Positions 1 through 9,150 are shown, counted from the first letter of the stretch. The stretch: 64,000 nt of DNA from Pseudomonas aestuarii (GCF_027988105.1 NZ_JAQJZJ010000001.1:62001-126000); one strand, 5' to 3'. Translations and numbers: made by a program. Notes: a model not told the origin generated them from the letters alone.

Positions 1-327
1 GCGCGCGGCTACGTGCTGAAGGACTCCGCCTCATGGGAAATAATCGCCGCCATCGATGCGATTGCCGCCGGCGGTAGCTACTACAGCGCCGATCTGCTGG
101 AAAAAACCGTGAGTCCGCCACCGACCGACGACGAGCTGACCCCGCGTGAACGCGAGGTCTTGCAGATGCTGGTGCAGGGGCTGAGCAACAAGGCCATCGC
201 GCGCATGCTCGAGATCAGCGTGCGCACCATCGAAACCCATAGGCTCAGCATTCGACGCAAGCTGGGCGTCGATACGCCGGCCGGGCTGGTGAAATATGCA
301 CTGGAGCGCGGCTGGTTAAGCATCTGA
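1..327 (+). CDS. LuxR/NarL-family response regulator, C-terminal part (cut by window edge)
   Basis: Only the last 108 residues are visible; the reading frame is open to base 1, so the start lies to the left. The first residues, ARGYVLKD, match the end of a CheY-like receiver domain of the NarL/FixJ type. After a short linker comes a GerE/LuxR helix-turn-helix with the usual LTPREREVLQML opening and the recognition helix around SVRTIETHRLSIRRKLGV. It is therefore a two-component DNA-binding regulator. The partner kinase and target genes are not visible. The next gene is on the opposite strand, so nothing here suggests what it controls. Confidence 0.9.
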   Translation, partial: ARGYVLKDSASWEIIAAIDAIAAGGSYYSADLLEKTVSPPPTDDELTPREREVLQMLVQGLSNKAIARMLEISVRTIETHRLSIRRKLGVDTPAGLVKYALERGWLSI

Positions 328-331
328 GTTG

Positions 332-348
332 CCCGCTGCCATAGCGGG
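332..348. terminator. Small convergent hairpin
   Basis: CCCGCT and AGCGGG pair around the 5-base loop GCCAT, in the 37-base gap between two convergent genes. The stem is only 6 bp and has no T-run, so a terminator role is only a guess from position. Confidence 0.3.
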
Positions 349-364
349 GCGCGCTCCCGTGTGG

Positions 365-781
365 CTAGTCCGCGGCCGCAAGGCCATTGGCCTGGAGCCA
401 CTCGAGTACCCGCTCACGTGCTTGTTGGGCCTGGTAGGCCTGCCAGGTGCGCTGAAGTTGCGGCAACTTTTCCAGCTCATAGTCGAAGGTGCGCAAGGGC
501 CTGCGTCCGTTCAGGGCATGGCTGAGCAGGGTATGGGCGTGCGGATCGTGCAGGCTGAACAGGAAGGCCTCGCGCATGGCCAGAAGTTCGTCCAGCCCCA
601 AGGGATCTATGGCCAGGTAGCGGTCAGGCTGAACGGTGTATTTTTCTTCGCTTCCTGGTGCAGGCGCACCCGCGGCGATGCGCAGCACCGTGCCACTTTC
701 AAGGTCGAGGTACTGCTCGGCATCGTCCTGGCTGAGCAGGGCCTGTTCGAGGCGCTGTAGATCGATGGTCAAGGGGCGCAT
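365..781 (-). CDS. UPF0158 family protein
   Basis: A 138-residue protein with the UPF0158 pattern: an N-terminal LxxLxxAL segment, then EQYLDLESGTVL near residues 22-33 and a central acidic/aromatic region. The family is widespread and has no established biochemical role. No signal peptide or membrane segment is seen, so it is probably cytoplasmic. The ATG at 781 gives a normal length for the family. It is followed convergently by the response-regulator fragment and preceded by a 93-base gap to the isomerase-like gene on the same strand. No function is inferred. Confidence 0.8.
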   Translation of the reverse strand: MRPLTIDLQRLEQALLSQDDAEQYLDLESGTVLRIAAGAPAPGSEEKYTVQPDRYLAIDPLGLDELLAMREAFLFSLHDPHAHTLLSHALNGRRPLRTFDYELEKLPQLQRTWQAYQAQQARERVLEWLQANGLAAAD

Positions 782-874
782 GGCAGTTTGCTCCGGCTGG
801 AAACTGCTTGACCATAACGCCGCGGCGACGCCATTGCACCATGTCGCGGTTCCCGCCCCGGCCCGGATAGGCGC

Positions 875-1468
875 TCAGGCTTGCCGGGCCAGAGCCTCGG
901 CGACGAAGTCGAGACGGTCCTGGCCAAAAAACATCTCGCCGTCGACGAACAGTGTCGGGGCGCCGAACACGCCCCGCCGGATCGCCTCCTCCGTGTTGTC
1001 TTTGAGTCGCTGTTTGACCGCCTCGTCGCTGACCAGTTGCTTGAACTCGGCAGGGTTCAAACCGGCGCCACGCAGAACCTGCGCGACTACTTCGCGGTTG
1101 CCGAGGTTCTGCTGCTGCACCCAGATCGCTTCGAAGACCGCTCTGACATAGGGCTGGAAGGCCGCGCTGTCGAGGTAGCCGGCGGCGCCGCGCATCAGCT
1201 GCAGGGTATTGATCGGGAAGTACGGATTGAACGCCAGCGGCACGTCATAGCGTTGGGCGAAACGGGCCAGGTCCTGCAGCATGTAGCGGCCCTTGGCCGG
1301 GATGGCCACGGGCGACTGGTTGCCGCTGGCCTTGAATACGCCGCCGAGCAGCATCGGCCGCCAGGTGATCTGCGCTCCGGCTGCCGCGGTGATCCGTGGC
1401 AACTGGCTCCAGGCCAGATAGCTGGCCGGGCTGCCGAAGTCGAAGAAGAACTCTACCTGTTTGCTCAT
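875..1468 (-). CDS. 2-hydroxychromene-2-carboxylate isomerase-like protein (DsbA/GST-kappa fold)
   Basis: A 197-residue protein of the HCCA isomerase (NahD-like) family, thioredoxin-fold enzymes that use glutathione. The N-terminus FFFDFGSPASYLA holds the conserved Ser (residue 13) that activates the GSH thiol in the family, and GVFGAPTLFVDGEMFFGQDRL near the C-terminus is the second signature. Family members act in naphthalene catabolism or on unknown substrates. No naphthalene genes are nearby, so the substrate is unknown. It lies 63 bases downstream of the SDR gene on the same strand and may be co-transcribed with it under the divergent HxlR regulator. Confidence 0.85.
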   Translation of the reverse strand: MSKQVEFFFDFGSPASYLAWSQLPRITAAAGAQITWRPMLLGGVFKASGNQSPVAIPAKGRYMLQDLARFAQRYDVPLAFNPYFPINTLQLMRGAAGYLDSAAFQPYVRAVFEAIWVQQQNLGNREVVAQVLRGAGLNPAEFKQLVSDEAVKQRLKDNTEEAIRRGVFGAPTLFVDGEMFFGQDRLDFVAEALARQA

Positions 1469-1531
1469 TGGTTTTTCCTGCTGGTTGGGGCTCTGGATAG
1501 GTCAGGGCTACTGGATGGCAGGCTCGGGCTA

Positions 1532-2260
1532 TCAGAAGGTTTCCGTCCAGGGGCGAAGATCCAGTTCATGCACCCAGCAGTCGCGCGGCTGGCAATGGAT
1601 CTGCCAGTAGGTCTCGGCGATATGCGCGGGGTTGAGGATGCCGTCCTGCTCCTTGCGCTGGTACAGCTCGGGGAAGCTCTCGCGGATAAAGGCGGTGTCG
1701 ATGGCGCCGTCGATGATCGGGTGGGCGACGTGGATGCCCTGCGGCCCCAGTTCGCGGGCCATGCTCTGGGCCAAGGCGCGCAGGGCGAACTTGGCACCGG
1801 CGAAGGCGGAAAAATTGGCTCGGCCACGCAGGGAGGCGGTGGCGCCGGTGAAGATGATGCTGCCGCGAGCGCGTGGCAGCATGACTTTCGCCGCTTCGCG
1901 ACCGGTGAGGAAGCCGGCCAGGGCGGCCATTTCCCAGACCTTGCGATAGACCCGCTCGGTCGTTTCGGTGATGGAAAACTGCACGTTGGCGCCGATATTG
2001 AACACCACGGCCTCCAGCGGGCCGACCTCGCGCTCGATACGGGCGAACAGTTCGATCACCTCGGTCTCTACCCGCGCATCGCAGCCGAAGGCGCGGGCTG
2101 TGCCGCCCTCGGCCTCGATAGCCTCAACCAGCGGCGCCAGCTTGTCCGCGTGGCGACGGGCCACGCAGGCGACATAGCCCTCGCGGGCGAAGCGCTTGGC
2201 GATGGCGCCGCCGGTGGCGTCGCCGGCACCCATCACCAGGATTGCTTTGCGTTCAGTCAT
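1532..2260 (-). CDS. SDR-family oxidoreductase with Phe in place of the catalytic Tyr
   Basis: A 242-residue classical-type short-chain dehydrogenase/reductase. The nucleotide-binding loop is GAGDATGGAI (residues 11-20) and the NNAG equivalent is FNIGA. The active-site YxxxK reads F153-AGA-K157, so the catalytic tyrosine is replaced by phenylalanine while the lysine is kept. A subset of SDRs with the same SAFAGAKFALRALAQS region exists, so this is probably a family trait rather than a mutation. Its reaction is unknown. It is divergent from the HxlR regulator and its promoter region carries paired palindromes, suggesting control by that regulator. Confidence 0.85.
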   Translation of the reverse strand: MTERKAILVMGAGDATGGAIAKRFAREGYVACVARRHADKLAPLVEAIEAEGGTARAFGCDARVETEVIELFARIEREVGPLEAVVFNIGANVQFSITETTERVYRKVWEMAALAGFLTGREAAKVMLPRARGSIIFTGATASLRGRANFSAFAGAKFALRALAQSMARELGPQGIHVAHPIIDGAIDTAFIRESFPELYQRKEQDGILNPAHIAETYWQIHCQPRDCWVHELDLRPWTETF

Positions 2261-2275
2261 TGCGCCTCTCCGTTA

Positions 2276-2320
2276 GTTCTGTTTCGGAACCTGGCTAGAT
2301 AGTCGGTTCCATTTTGGAAC
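2276..2320. promoter_or_regulatory. Two matching 15-bp palindromes, candidate HxlR operators
   Basis: GTTCTGTTTCGGAAC (2276-2290) and GTTCCATTTTGGAAC (2306-2320) share the pattern GTTCynTTTyGGAAC and start exactly 30 bases apart, about three helical turns. They lie between the divergent SDR and HxlR genes, which is where a regulator of both would bind. Pattern and spacing are seen directly; the link to HxlR is inferred from position. Confidence 0.65.
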
Positions 2321-2360
2321 TTGTCAAGCTAAGGTAGGCCATCGAACTTGGAGAACCGTC

Positions 2361-2864
2361 ATGCGTTGGGAAGACCTCGAGCAACAACCCTGTTCCCTGG
2401 CCCGCACCCTGTCGGTGGTCGGCGACCGCTGGACCCTGCTGGTGCTGCGCGAATGTTTTCTCGGCATCCGGCGTTTCGACGAGTTCGAAAAACGCCTGGG
2501 CGTGACCCGCCATGTGCTGGCCGAACGCCTGAAAAAACTGGTTGAAGCCGGGGTGCTGGAGAAGGTGGCTTACCAGCAGCGGCCGCTGCGCGAGGAGTAT
2601 CGGCTGACCACCAAAGGCCGTGATTTCTATCCGGCGCTTCTGGCCCTGGTCAACTGGGGCGATCGGCATATGAGCGGGGCCGAAGGTGCGCCGATCCGGC
2701 ATATTCACCGCAGCTGCGGCAGCCCGATGCACGGCGTATCGGTGTGCTCGGAGTGTGGCGAAGCGCTGCTGCCGGGTGATGTAGTGCTGGAGGAGGCGCC
2801 GGGGTTCGAGGGCCAACTGCTGCCGGCGCACTGGCAGCTCAGACAGACCGGGGGAAAATCTTAG
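2361..2864 (+). CDS. HxlR-family winged-helix transcriptional regulator
   Basis: A 167-residue regulator. Residues about 10-100 form the HxlR winged helix, with CSLARTLSVVGDRWTLLVLRE at the start and a LTTKGRDFYPALLALVNWGD wing/helix at the end. The first cysteine of the HxlR signature is at residue 11. The C-terminal tail has CGSPMHGVSVCSECGE, a Cys-rich stretch that may bind metal or sense redox state. The ATG at 2361 is chosen because the MRWEDL start matches relatives. It is divergent from the SDR gene and probably controls it through the palindromes in the 100-base gap. Confidence 0.88.
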   Translation: MRWEDLEQQPCSLARTLSVVGDRWTLLVLRECFLGIRRFDEFEKRLGVTRHVLAERLKKLVEAGVLEKVAYQQRPLREEYRLTTKGRDFYPALLALVNWGDRHMSGAEGAPIRHIHRSCGSPMHGVSVCSECGEALLPGDVVLEEAPGFEGQLLPAHWQLRQTGGKS

Positions 2865-2894
2865 TCCAGAGCAATCTGGGTGTGGATTCGACAA

Positions 2895-2974
2895 CGTAGG
2901 GCGGACTCAGGAGCGCAGCGAACAGTCCGCCATTTTCGCAAAGGTGGCGTACTGCTTCGCGAGTACGCCCTACG
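2895..2974. repeat. Compound extragenic palindrome with two internal hairpins
   Basis: The ends CGTAGGGCG (2895-2903) and CGCCCTACG (2966-2974) are perfect inverted repeats. Inside are two more hairpins: GGCGGACT/AGTCCGCC (2900-2907 with 2924-2931) and GGCGTACT/AGTACGCC (2946-2953 with 2962-2969). It lies between the convergent HxlR gene and rsmE. This looks like a dispersed repeat of the kind common in Pseudomonas intergenic regions and could also act as a terminator for both genes. A related module occurs at 60503-60536. Confidence 0.7.
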
Positions 2975-3097
2975 CACTGTTGGCGTCAGGGCCTCATCGT
3001 AGGGGCGGCCGGACGGCGCTACACTTCAGTCGCGAAATTCGCGGATAAATCCCCTACCCAAGAGCGATACCCATGCAACAGGTATCCGGGATAGATC

Positions 3098-3805
3098 CTA
3101 GAACAGGCGCGCCAGCAAGGCGGTAACCGCCGTTTCCACCCGCAGGATGCGTTCGCCCAGTTGCACCGGTTGCAGGCCGGCCTTGTGCAACATCTCGACT
3201 TCGTAGGGAATCCAGCCGCCTTCCGGACCGATGGCCAGGGTCACGGCTTGGTCGACCGCCCGCGGGCAGGGTGGGTAGGCGCCAGGGTGGCCGACCAGGC
3301 CGAGGCTGCCGGCAGCCAGCGCCGGCAGGCGGTCTTCGACGAAGGGCTTGAAGCGTTTCTCGATGATGATTTCCGGCAGCACGGTATCGCGCGCCTGCTC
3401 CAGGCCGAGGATGAGCTGCTCGCGAATAGCCAGCGACTCGAGAAAGGGGGTCTGCCAGAAGCTTTTTTCGACCCGGTAGCTGTTCAGCAACACCACCCTG
3501 GGCACGCCCATGGCGCTGATCGTCTGCACGATGCGGCGCAGCATCTTCGGTCGCGGCAGGGCCAGCAGCAGGGTGATGGGCAATTTGGCCGGGGCCGGCT
3601 GGTCGAGCGCGACGCTCAGCTCGGCCTCGCTGGCATCCAGGCGCAGCAACTGCCCAGTGCCCATCAGGCCATCGAGGCGGCCGACGCGCAGGCTGTCACC
3701 CGCTTCGGCACGGTGCACGTCATGCAGGTGTTTGAGGCGGCGGCCACGCAGCAGCGCACGGTCCGCGGCCACGAAGTCGTCGTCTTCCAGCAACAGCAGG
3801 TTCAC
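3098..3805 (-). CDS. rsmE: 16S rRNA (uracil-1498-N3)-methyltransferase RsmE
   Basis: A 235-residue SPOUT-class methyltransferase that modifies U1498 of 16S rRNA with S-adenosylmethionine. An N-terminal PUA-like part ([21 protein letters not shown]) is followed by the trefoil-knot region ending in LAIGPEGGW, the AdoMet-binding signature, and [18 protein letters not shown] at the C-terminus. A GTG start at 3805 is chosen: it overlaps the tatC stop (GTGA) and gives the family N-terminus. An open frame further upstream runs antiparallel through the tatC end and is not used. It is the last gene of the ubi-his-tat block. Confidence 0.9.
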   Translation of the reverse strand: MNLLLLEDDDFVAADRALLRGRRLKHLHDVHRAEAGDSLRVGRLDGLMGTGQLLRLDASEAELSVALDQPAPAKLPITLLLALPRPKMLRRIVQTISAMGVPRVVLLNSYRVEKSFWQTPFLESLAIREQLILGLEQARDTVLPEIIIEKRFKPFVEDRLPALAAGSLGLVGHPGAYPPCPRAVDQAVTLAIGPEGGWIPYEVEMLHKAGLQPVQLGERILRVETAVTALLARLF

Positions 3806-4614
3806 GGCTGAGGGGCAGGCGGCTGGTCGTTGGGTTCTTGCTCGGCGGCCTCTGCTTCTGCTTCTGCGTCTGTCTCGTGTTCGCTGCGGCGCTTGACCAG
3901 GGTGCCGCAGAGCAAGCCCGCCTCGAACAGCAGCCACATGGGCACGGCCAGCAGGGTCTGCGAGAGCACGTCGGGCGGCGTCAGGACCATGCCCACGGCG
4001 AAGCAACCGACGATGACATAGGGCCGGCCCTTGCGCAGGGCGGCGACATCGACGATGCCGACCCAGATCAGCAGGAAGGTCGCCACCGGGATCTCGAAGG
4101 CCACGCCAAAGGCGAAGAACAGGGTGAGGACAAAGTCCAGGTATTGACCGATATCGGTCATCATCTCCACACCTTCCGGGGTCACGCTGGCGAAGAAGCC
4201 GAACATGATCGGGAACACCACGAAGTAGGCAAAGGCCATGCCGCCGTAAAACAGCAGGATGCTGGAAATCAGTAGCGGGATGGCGATACGTTTCTCGTGC
4301 TTGTACAGCCCCGGCGCGATGAAGCCCCAGACCTGGTGCAGGATGATCGGTATCGAGAGAAACAGGGCGACCATCATGGTCAGCTTGAACGGTGTCAGGA
4401 AGGGGGAGGCCACGCCCGTGGCGATCATGGTCGCGCCTTCCGGCAGGTAAGCCCGCAGCGGTGCGGCGACCAGGGCATAGATCTCCTGGGAAAAGTAGAA
4501 CAGCCCGGAAAACAGCAGCAGCACGGCGCCGACAATACGCAGCAGGCGCGTGCGCAATTCAGTCAGGTGCGAGACCAGGGGCATTTCCTGATCGTTGTCG
4601 GAAACTTGGCTCAT
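3802..4614 (-). CDS. tatC: Sec-independent protein translocase TatC
   Basis: A 270-residue inner-membrane protein with the six membrane segments of TatC. The N-terminal cytoplasmic motif [12 protein letters not shown] (residues about 15-26) binds the twin-arginine signal, and [11 protein letters not shown] and the [13 protein letters not shown] helix regions are typical. With TatB it forms the substrate receptor for folded-protein export. It ends in a charged Glu/Ala-rich tail (residues about 245-270), somewhat longer than in enteric TatC. It overlaps tatB by ATGA at 4611-4614 and rsmE at its 3' end, so translation is probably coupled. Confidence 0.96.
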   Translation of the reverse strand: MSQVSDNDQEMPLVSHLTELRTRLLRIVGAVLLLFSGLFYFSQEIYALVAAPLRAYLPEGATMIATGVASPFLTPFKLTMMVALFLSIPIILHQVWGFIAPGLYKHEKRIAIPLLISSILLFYGGMAFAYFVVFPIMFGFFASVTPEGVEMMTDIGQYLDFVLTLFFAFGVAFEIPVATFLLIWVGIVDVAALRKGRPYVIVGCFAVGMVLTPPDVLSQTLLAVPMWLLFEAGLLCGTLVKRRSEHETDAEAEAEAAEQEPNDQPPAPQP

Positions 4615-4961
4615 GGTTGCGGACTTTTATCCTGGCTGGTGCTGGTATCTGTCTCGGCCTTGGGGGCCGCTTCGCTGGCGGGGGCAGGGTCGACCAGGCT
4701 GCTGAGGGGGGCGTTGACGCTCTGCTTCATCGCATTCATTTCGCGTTCAAGGTCGAGAATTTGCTCGTTATGCAATTGCCGGCGGATTTCATCCGCGCCG
4801 ATCTCGCGCTCGACTTCAGCCTTGATCGCACTGAAGCTGCGTTTGATCCGGCCGATCCACAGCCCGGCCGTGCGCACGGCACCGGGCAAGCGGTCAGGGC
4901 CAAGTACCACCAGGGCGACCACGCCAATCAGCAACAGCTCGGTAAAGCCTATGTCGAACAT
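4611..4961 (-). CDS. tatB: Sec-independent protein translocase TatB
   Basis: A 116-residue protein with one N-terminal membrane helix ([21 protein letters not shown]) followed by the GPDRLP turn and an amphipathic helix, the TatA/B plan. The starting [10 protein letters not shown] and the longer charged helix ending in [10 protein letters not shown] identify TatB rather than TatA. It joins TatC in recognising twin-arginine substrates. The C-terminal 30 residues are Ala/Pro/Ser/Glu rich and probably disordered. It starts 3 bases after the tatA stop. Confidence 0.95.
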   Translation of the reverse strand: MFDIGFTELLLIGVVALVVLGPDRLPGAVRTAGLWIGRIKRSFSAIKAEVEREIGADEIRRQLHNEQILDLEREMNAMKQSVNAPLSSLVDPAPASEAAPKAETDTSTSQDKSPQP

Positions 4962-4964
4962 GGC

Positions 4965-5198
4965 TTAGTCTTTCTTCGTCGGTTCTTCGACCTTGCGCGC
5001 CTGGGCGTCGATGGTCTGGCCCTTGTGCTCATCCACCGCCGGTTTGTCGCCGTCGTCGTTACCCATCGATTTCTTGAAGCCCTTGATCGCGTCGCCAAGG
5101 TCGGAACCCAGGCCTTTCAGGCGCTTGGTGCCGAACAGCATGACCACGATCAGCAGGATGATCACGAGTTGCCAAATGCTTATGCCACCGAAACCCAT
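4965..5198 (-). CDS. tatA: Sec-independent protein translocase TatA
   Basis: A 77-residue pore-forming subunit of the Tat system. The N-terminus [21 protein letters not shown] is the single membrane helix with the conserved FGTKRL turn, followed by an amphipathic helix ([16 protein letters not shown]) and a charged tail. TatA oligomers form the export path for folded proteins such as cofactor-containing periplasmic enzymes. It follows hisE by 27 bases and begins the tatABC run. Confidence 0.96.
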   Translation of the reverse strand: MGFGGISIWQLVIILLIVVMLFGTKRLKGLGSDLGDAIKGFKKSMGNDDGDKPAVDEHKGQTIDAQARKVEEPTKKD

Positions 5199-5225
5199 GA
5201 TGCGTACTCCTCAGTAAGTGGTGGT

Positions 5226-5558
5226 TCAGGATTGCGGGCGTGCGGCTTTTTCCGCGTGCCCGGACAGGCCGAAACGACGATCCAGTTCGTCCAGCACTGC
5301 TTGCGGATGCTGGCCGAGGGCGGCAAGCATGATCAAGCTGTGGAACCACAGGTCGGCGGTTTCGTAGATCAGGTCGCTGCAGTCACCGCTGACGGCCGCG
5401 TCCTTGGCCGCGAGAATGGTTTCCACCGATTCTTCGCCGACTTTTTCGAGGATCTTGTTCAGACCCTTGTGGTACAGGCTGGCGACGTAGGAGCTGTCGG
5501 GCGCGGCCCCTTTGCGTGCTTCCAGGACGTCGGCCAGGCGGCTCAGGGTGTCAGTCAT
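5226..5558 (-). CDS. hisE: Phosphoribosyl-ATP pyrophosphatase HisE
   Basis: A 110-residue MazG-like all-alpha enzyme catalysing the second step of histidine synthesis, PR-ATP to PR-AMP. The signature [19 protein letters not shown] with its metal-binding acidic residues lies around residues 35-52, followed by [13 protein letters not shown]. The ATG at 5558 (MTDTLSRL) gives the usual length; the open frame further upstream is only hisI read in another frame. It overlaps the end of hisI by 8 bases. HisE and HisI are separate proteins here, as in other pseudomonads, not fused as in enterics. Confidence 0.95.
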   Translation of the reverse strand: MTDTLSRLADVLEARKGAAPDSSYVASLYHKGLNKILEKVGEESVETILAAKDAAVSGDCSDLIYETADLWFHSLIMLAALGQHPQAVLDELDRRFGLSGHAEKAARPQS

Positions 5559-5952
5559 GGCTGTGTCCTTTGGCGTAGATGGCGTGCGGGTCTTTGAGCA
5601 CGGCGTCGACGGTTTTCCAGGTGCCGTTGTCGAGCACCCGATAAAAGCAGCTTTGCCGGCCGGTGTGACAGGCGATGCCACCCAATTGCTCGACTTTGAG
5701 GATGATCACGTCGGCGTCGCAATCCAGGCGCAGTTCATGCAATTTCTGCACATGGCCGGATTCCTCGCCCTTGCGCCACAATTTTCCGCGCGAGCGTGAC
5801 CAGTAGATGGCGCGCTGTTCGGCGGCGGTCAGGGCCAGGGCTTCGCGGTTCATCCAGGCCATCATCAGCACGCGGCCGGTTTGGTGATCCTGGGCAATCG
5901 CCGGCACCAGGCCGTCGCTGTTCCAGTTGATTTCGTCGAGCCAGTCGGTCAT
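5551..5952 (-). CDS. hisI: Phosphoribosyl-AMP cyclohydrolase HisI
   Basis: A 133-residue zinc enzyme that opens the purine ring of PR-AMP, the third step of histidine synthesis. It shows [30 protein letters not shown], and the metal-binding region [12 protein letters not shown] followed by [11 protein letters not shown]. It begins a hisI-hisE pair that leads directly into tatABC. The 66-base gap to ubiB may hold a promoter, but none was clear. Confidence 0.96.
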   Translation of the reverse strand: MTDWLDEINWNSDGLVPAIAQDHQTGRVLMMAWMNREALALTAAEQRAIYWSRSRGKLWRKGEESGHVQKLHELRLDCDADVIILKVEQLGGIACHTGRQSCFYRVLDNGTWKTVDAVLKDPHAIYAKGHSHD

Positions 5953-6018
5953 CGCTGCTTCCGCCCGTCACGGGCCTGTGGGATAGGGTTCTAGTGTGCC
6001 AGCGTGGCTGCGGTGTGG

Positions 6019-7608
6019 CTATCGGCGCATGACCAGATACATGCCGCCCGCGAGCATCGCCCAGCTTGGCCAGGCACCGAGGCTGAGCAGCAGGCCCTGG
6101 GTGGCCGCGCCGCCAATCAGCACGGTGCCGAGCAGGCGCGCCGGCCAATGCCCGTTGCTGTTGGCGGCGACGGGATTGCCGCGCGGCTGCTGGTTGAGGC
6201 GTTCCAGGGTATCGCGGGCCATCTGCGACAGGTGCGGCACCTGCTCGGCCTGTTGTTGCAGGTTGCGCAGCAGGTGCAGCGGGCTGACCCGGTCACGCAT
6301 CCAGCGCTCGAGAAAGGGTTGGGCGGTGGTCCACAGGTCCAAGTCCGGGTAGAGCTGGCGGCCCAGGCCTTCGATGTTGAGCAGGGTTTTCTGCAGGAGA
6401 ACCAGCTGCGGCTGCACTTCCATGTTGAAACGGCGGGCGGTCTGGAACAGGCGCAGGAGCAATTGGCCAAAGGAAATATCCTTCAGCGGTCGCTCGAAGA
6501 TCGGCTCGCAGACGGTGCGGATGGCCGCCTCGAAATCGTTGACCTTGGTGTCGGCCGGCACCCAGCCGGAGTCGATGTGCAGTTGCGCCACGCGGCGGTA
6601 ATCGCGCTTGAAGAAGGCCAGCAGGTTGCGCGCCAGGTAGTCCTGGTCTTCCGCGGTCAGGCTGCCGATGATGCCGCAGTCGATCGCAATGTACTGCGGG
6701 TTCCAGGGGGTGCGGGTGCTGACGAAGATGTTGCCGGGGTGCATGTCGGCGTGGAAGAAGCTGTCGCGAAACACCTGGGTGAAGAAGATCTCCACGCCGC
6801 GCTCGGCCAGCAGCTTCATGTCGGTGCGCTGGTCGGCGAGGGTGGTCAGGTCGGTGACCTGGATGCCGTAGATGCGTTCCATCACCAGCACCTTGGGGCG
6901 ACACAGCTCCCAGTAAACCAGGGGTACGTAGAGCAGCGGTGAACCCTCGAAGTTGCGCCGCAACTGGCTGGCGTTGGCCGCCTCGCGCAGCAGGTCGAGC
7001 TCGTCGTAGATGGTTTTTTCGTAGTCGCCGACCACGTCCACCGGACGCAGGCGACGCGCATCGGCGGAGGCCTTCTCGGCCAGTTTGGCGAGCAGGAACA
7101 GCCAGGCCAGGTCCTGGCGGATCACCGGTTCGAGACCGGGACGGATCACCTTGATCACCACCTCCTCACCGCTCTTCAGTTGCGCGCCATGCACCTGGGC
7201 GACCGAGGCTGAGGCCAGCGGCTGGGCGTCGAAGCGGGCGAACAGATCGCCGACCTTGGCGCCGAGTTGTGCTTCGATCAGCGCTCGCGACTGTTCCGGG
7301 TCGAACGGCGGCACCTGATCCTGCAGCTTGGCCAGCTCATCGGCGATATCCATTGGCAGCAGATCGCGGCGGGTAGACAGCAGTTGGCCGAACTTGATGA
7401 AGATCGGCCCCAGTTCTTCCAGGGCCAGGCGCAGACGGGCGCCGCGCGACAAGTGCAGGGCCTTGCGTGGCAGCCAGCGCCACGGCAGGGCATGGCGCAG
7501 AATGCGCAGCCAGAGCGGCAGGGCTTGGGCGAACAGCAGGTCATCCAGTTGGTAGCGGATGACCACGCGTTGAATACGCAGCAGACGACGGACGGCGAGC
7601 AGCTTCAT
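6019..7608 (-). CDS. ubiB: Ubiquinone biosynthesis regulatory protein kinase-like UbiB
   Basis: A 529-residue ABC1/ADCK/UbiB atypical kinase-like protein needed for aerobic ubiquinone synthesis. The family KxGQ motif is at K72-FGQ-75, followed by [21 protein letters not shown]. The kinase-like core includes VIKVIRPG and [11 protein letters not shown]. Two hydrophobic helices near the C-terminus ([19 protein letters not shown] and the last 18 residues) anchor it in the inner membrane. It overlaps ubiJ by ATGA and is the last of the ubiE-ubiJ-ubiB set. Confidence 0.96.
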   Translation of the reverse strand: MKLLAVRRLLRIQRVVIRYQLDDLLFAQALPLWLRILRHALPWRWLPRKALHLSRGARLRLALEELGPIFIKFGQLLSTRRDLLPMDIADELAKLQDQVPPFDPEQSRALIEAQLGAKVGDLFARFDAQPLASASVAQVHGAQLKSGEEVVIKVIRPGLEPVIRQDLAWLFLLAKLAEKASADARRLRPVDVVGDYEKTIYDELDLLREAANASQLRRNFEGSPLLYVPLVYWELCRPKVLVMERIYGIQVTDLTTLADQRTDMKLLAERGVEIFFTQVFRDSFFHADMHPGNIFVSTRTPWNPQYIAIDCGIIGSLTAEDQDYLARNLLAFFKRDYRRVAQLHIDSGWVPADTKVNDFEAAIRTVCEPIFERPLKDISFGQLLLRLFQTARRFNMEVQPQLVLLQKTLLNIEGLGRQLYPDLDLWTTAQPFLERWMRDRVSPLHLLRNLQQQAEQVPHLSQMARDTLERLNQQPRGNPVAANSNGHWPARLLGTVLIGGAATQGLLLSLGAWPSWAMLAGGMYLVMRR

Positions 7609-8222
7609 GCGTTGGACTTATGCGGTTGGATGAGGCGTTCGATGCGGGCATCGAGACGGTCGAGGTCGAGCTTGAGCCGGTCGAGTTCGGCGAAGCGGGC
7701 TTCGGCTTCGCGTTGGCCGACCAGGCTACGCGATTCTTCGTTGAGGTAGTCGGCCAGATTCAGGCGCAGGCTGTCGAGGGTCTTGCCGGTCCAGTTGGCC
7801 CGGCTGCGTATATGGCTGCCGAGCAGCTGGCTGGCGAGCGGGCCAAGCCAGCGAGACAGTTCATACTGCCAGTCCAGTTCGAGGTCCTGAAGGATCCCGG
7901 CCAGTTCCAGCAGGGCGGCGCTGTCACCGTCCAATTCGACCTGCGGGCTATGCAGTACCGCCGTTTTGTCCGTGCTGGTGGCCAGGCGCAACAGGCTCGC
8001 GGCGGGAGCGCGCAGGCGGCAGTCAGCCTCGCCGGCCCATTGCCCGGCCAGTTGCAGGCCTTCGCCGCTGGGCAGGATGAACAGCTGCAACGCCGGCGCC
8101 GTACAGTCCACTGCAATCACCCGGCCGCTCAAGCGTGCCAGGCGTGGCAGCGCCGTGCTGTCCAGGGCCAGCACCCGGTTGAGGCCGTGTTCGACGCCGG
8201 CCAGCAGGGCGGTGCTGAGCAT
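7605..8222 (-). CDS. ubiJ: Ubiquinone biosynthesis accessory factor UbiJ
   Basis: A 205-residue protein with an N-terminal SCP2 sterol-carrier-like domain and a C-terminal helical region rich in Arg/Glu/Leu ([32 protein letters not shown]) that looks like a coiled coil. UbiJ supports the soluble complex of late ubiquinone enzymes, probably by binding hydrophobic intermediates. Placement between ubiE and ubiB is diagnostic. Its start codon overlaps the ubiE stop (TGATG). Confidence 0.9.
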   Translation of the reverse strand: MLSTALLAGVEHGLNRVLALDSTALPRLARLSGRVIAVDCTAPALQLFILPSGEGLQLAGQWAGEADCRLRAPAASLLRLATSTDKTAVLHSPQVELDGDSAALLELAGILQDLELDWQYELSRWLGPLASQLLGSHIRSRANWTGKTLDSLRLNLADYLNEESRSLVGQREAEARFAELDRLKLDLDRLDARIERLIQPHKSNA

Positions 8223-8992
8223 CAGGGTTTGATGCCGCGGTGCAGGGCGACGATGCCGCCGGTCATGTTGTGGTAGGTGACGCGCTCGAAGCCGGCCTCG
8301 ATCATCATGGCCTTGAGGGTGTCCTGATCCGGGTGCATGCGGATCGACTCGGCCAGGTAGCGATAGCTCTCGGCATCGTTGGTGATCAGCTTGCCCATCA
8401 GCGGCATGAAGTTGAACGAGTAGGTGTCGTAGACCTTCGACAGCAGGCTGCTCGACGGCTTGGAAAACTCCAGCACCAGCAGACGCCCGCCGGGTTTGAG
8501 CACGCGCAGCATGGAGCGGATGGCGTCCTCTTTATGGGTGACGTTGCGCAGGCCGAAGGCGATGGTCACGCAATCGAAATGATTGTCCGGGAACGGCAGC
8601 TTCTCGGCGTCGGCCTGGACGAAGCGCACGTTGCCGGCCACGCCGCGGTCGAGCAGGCGGTCGCGGCCGACCTTGAGCATCGATTCGTTGATGTCGGCCA
8701 GCACCACTTCGCCGGTGGGCCCGACCAGGCTGGCGAACTTGCGCGCGAGGTCGCCAGTGCCGCCGGCAATATCCAGCACCCGGTTGCCCGTGCGCACGCC
8801 GGATAGCTCGATGGTGAAGCGCTTCCACAGGCGGTGCATGCCGCCCGAGAGCAGGTCGTTCATCAGGTCGTATTTGGCCGCCACCGAATGAAACACTTCG
8901 GCGACTTTATCCGCCTTCTGGCTTTCCGGTACATCCTGGAAGCCGAAGTGCGTGGTGGGTTCGCTGTCGCTGTGCTTGCGCGGGTCGTTCAT
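8222..8992 (-). CDS. ubiE: Ubiquinone/menaquinone C-methyltransferase UbiE
   Basis: A 256-residue class I methyltransferase that C-methylates the ring in ubiquinone synthesis. The AdoMet loop is [39 protein letters not shown] near the N-terminus and [12 protein letters not shown] and the VLEFSKP region are UbiE family hallmarks. The ATG at 8992 (MNDPRKH) is chosen over the upstream open frame because it gives the family length and has GGGCGAG before it. It heads the minus-strand operon through rsmE. Confidence 0.96.
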   Translation of the reverse strand: MNDPRKHSDSEPTTHFGFQDVPESQKADKVAEVFHSVAAKYDLMNDLLSGGMHRLWKRFTIELSGVRTGNRVLDIAGGTGDLARKFASLVGPTGEVVLADINESMLKVGRDRLLDRGVAGNVRFVQADAEKLPFPDNHFDCVTIAFGLRNVTHKEDAIRSMLRVLKPGGRLLVLEFSKPSSSLLSKVYDTYSFNFMPLMGKLITNDAESYRYLAESIRMHPDQDTLKAMMIEAGFERVTYHNMTGGIVALHRGIKP

Positions 8993-9118
8993 CTCGCCCT
9001 TACCTGAATATATAGAGAGGCTGATCAAAGTGGCGGCCATTCTAAACCGAAAAGGCCGCGCTGAGCTGAAAGGGCCAAACTGCAAGTAGCGTCAATGTGA
9101 AATGCCTGGCCACTCTAT

Positions 9119-9150
9119 GCAGTGTGCAGTGTGCAGTGTGCAGTGTGCAG
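9119..9150. repeat. Heptamer microsatellite (GCAGTGT)4.6
   Basis: Four perfect tandem copies of GCAGTGT (9119-9146) plus GCAG, in the gap between the divergent ubiE and the small PHA-system gene. The tract starts 127 bases upstream of the ubiE start and ends 70 bases before the plus-strand start, so copy-number changes could alter promoter spacing. Confidence 0.85.
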
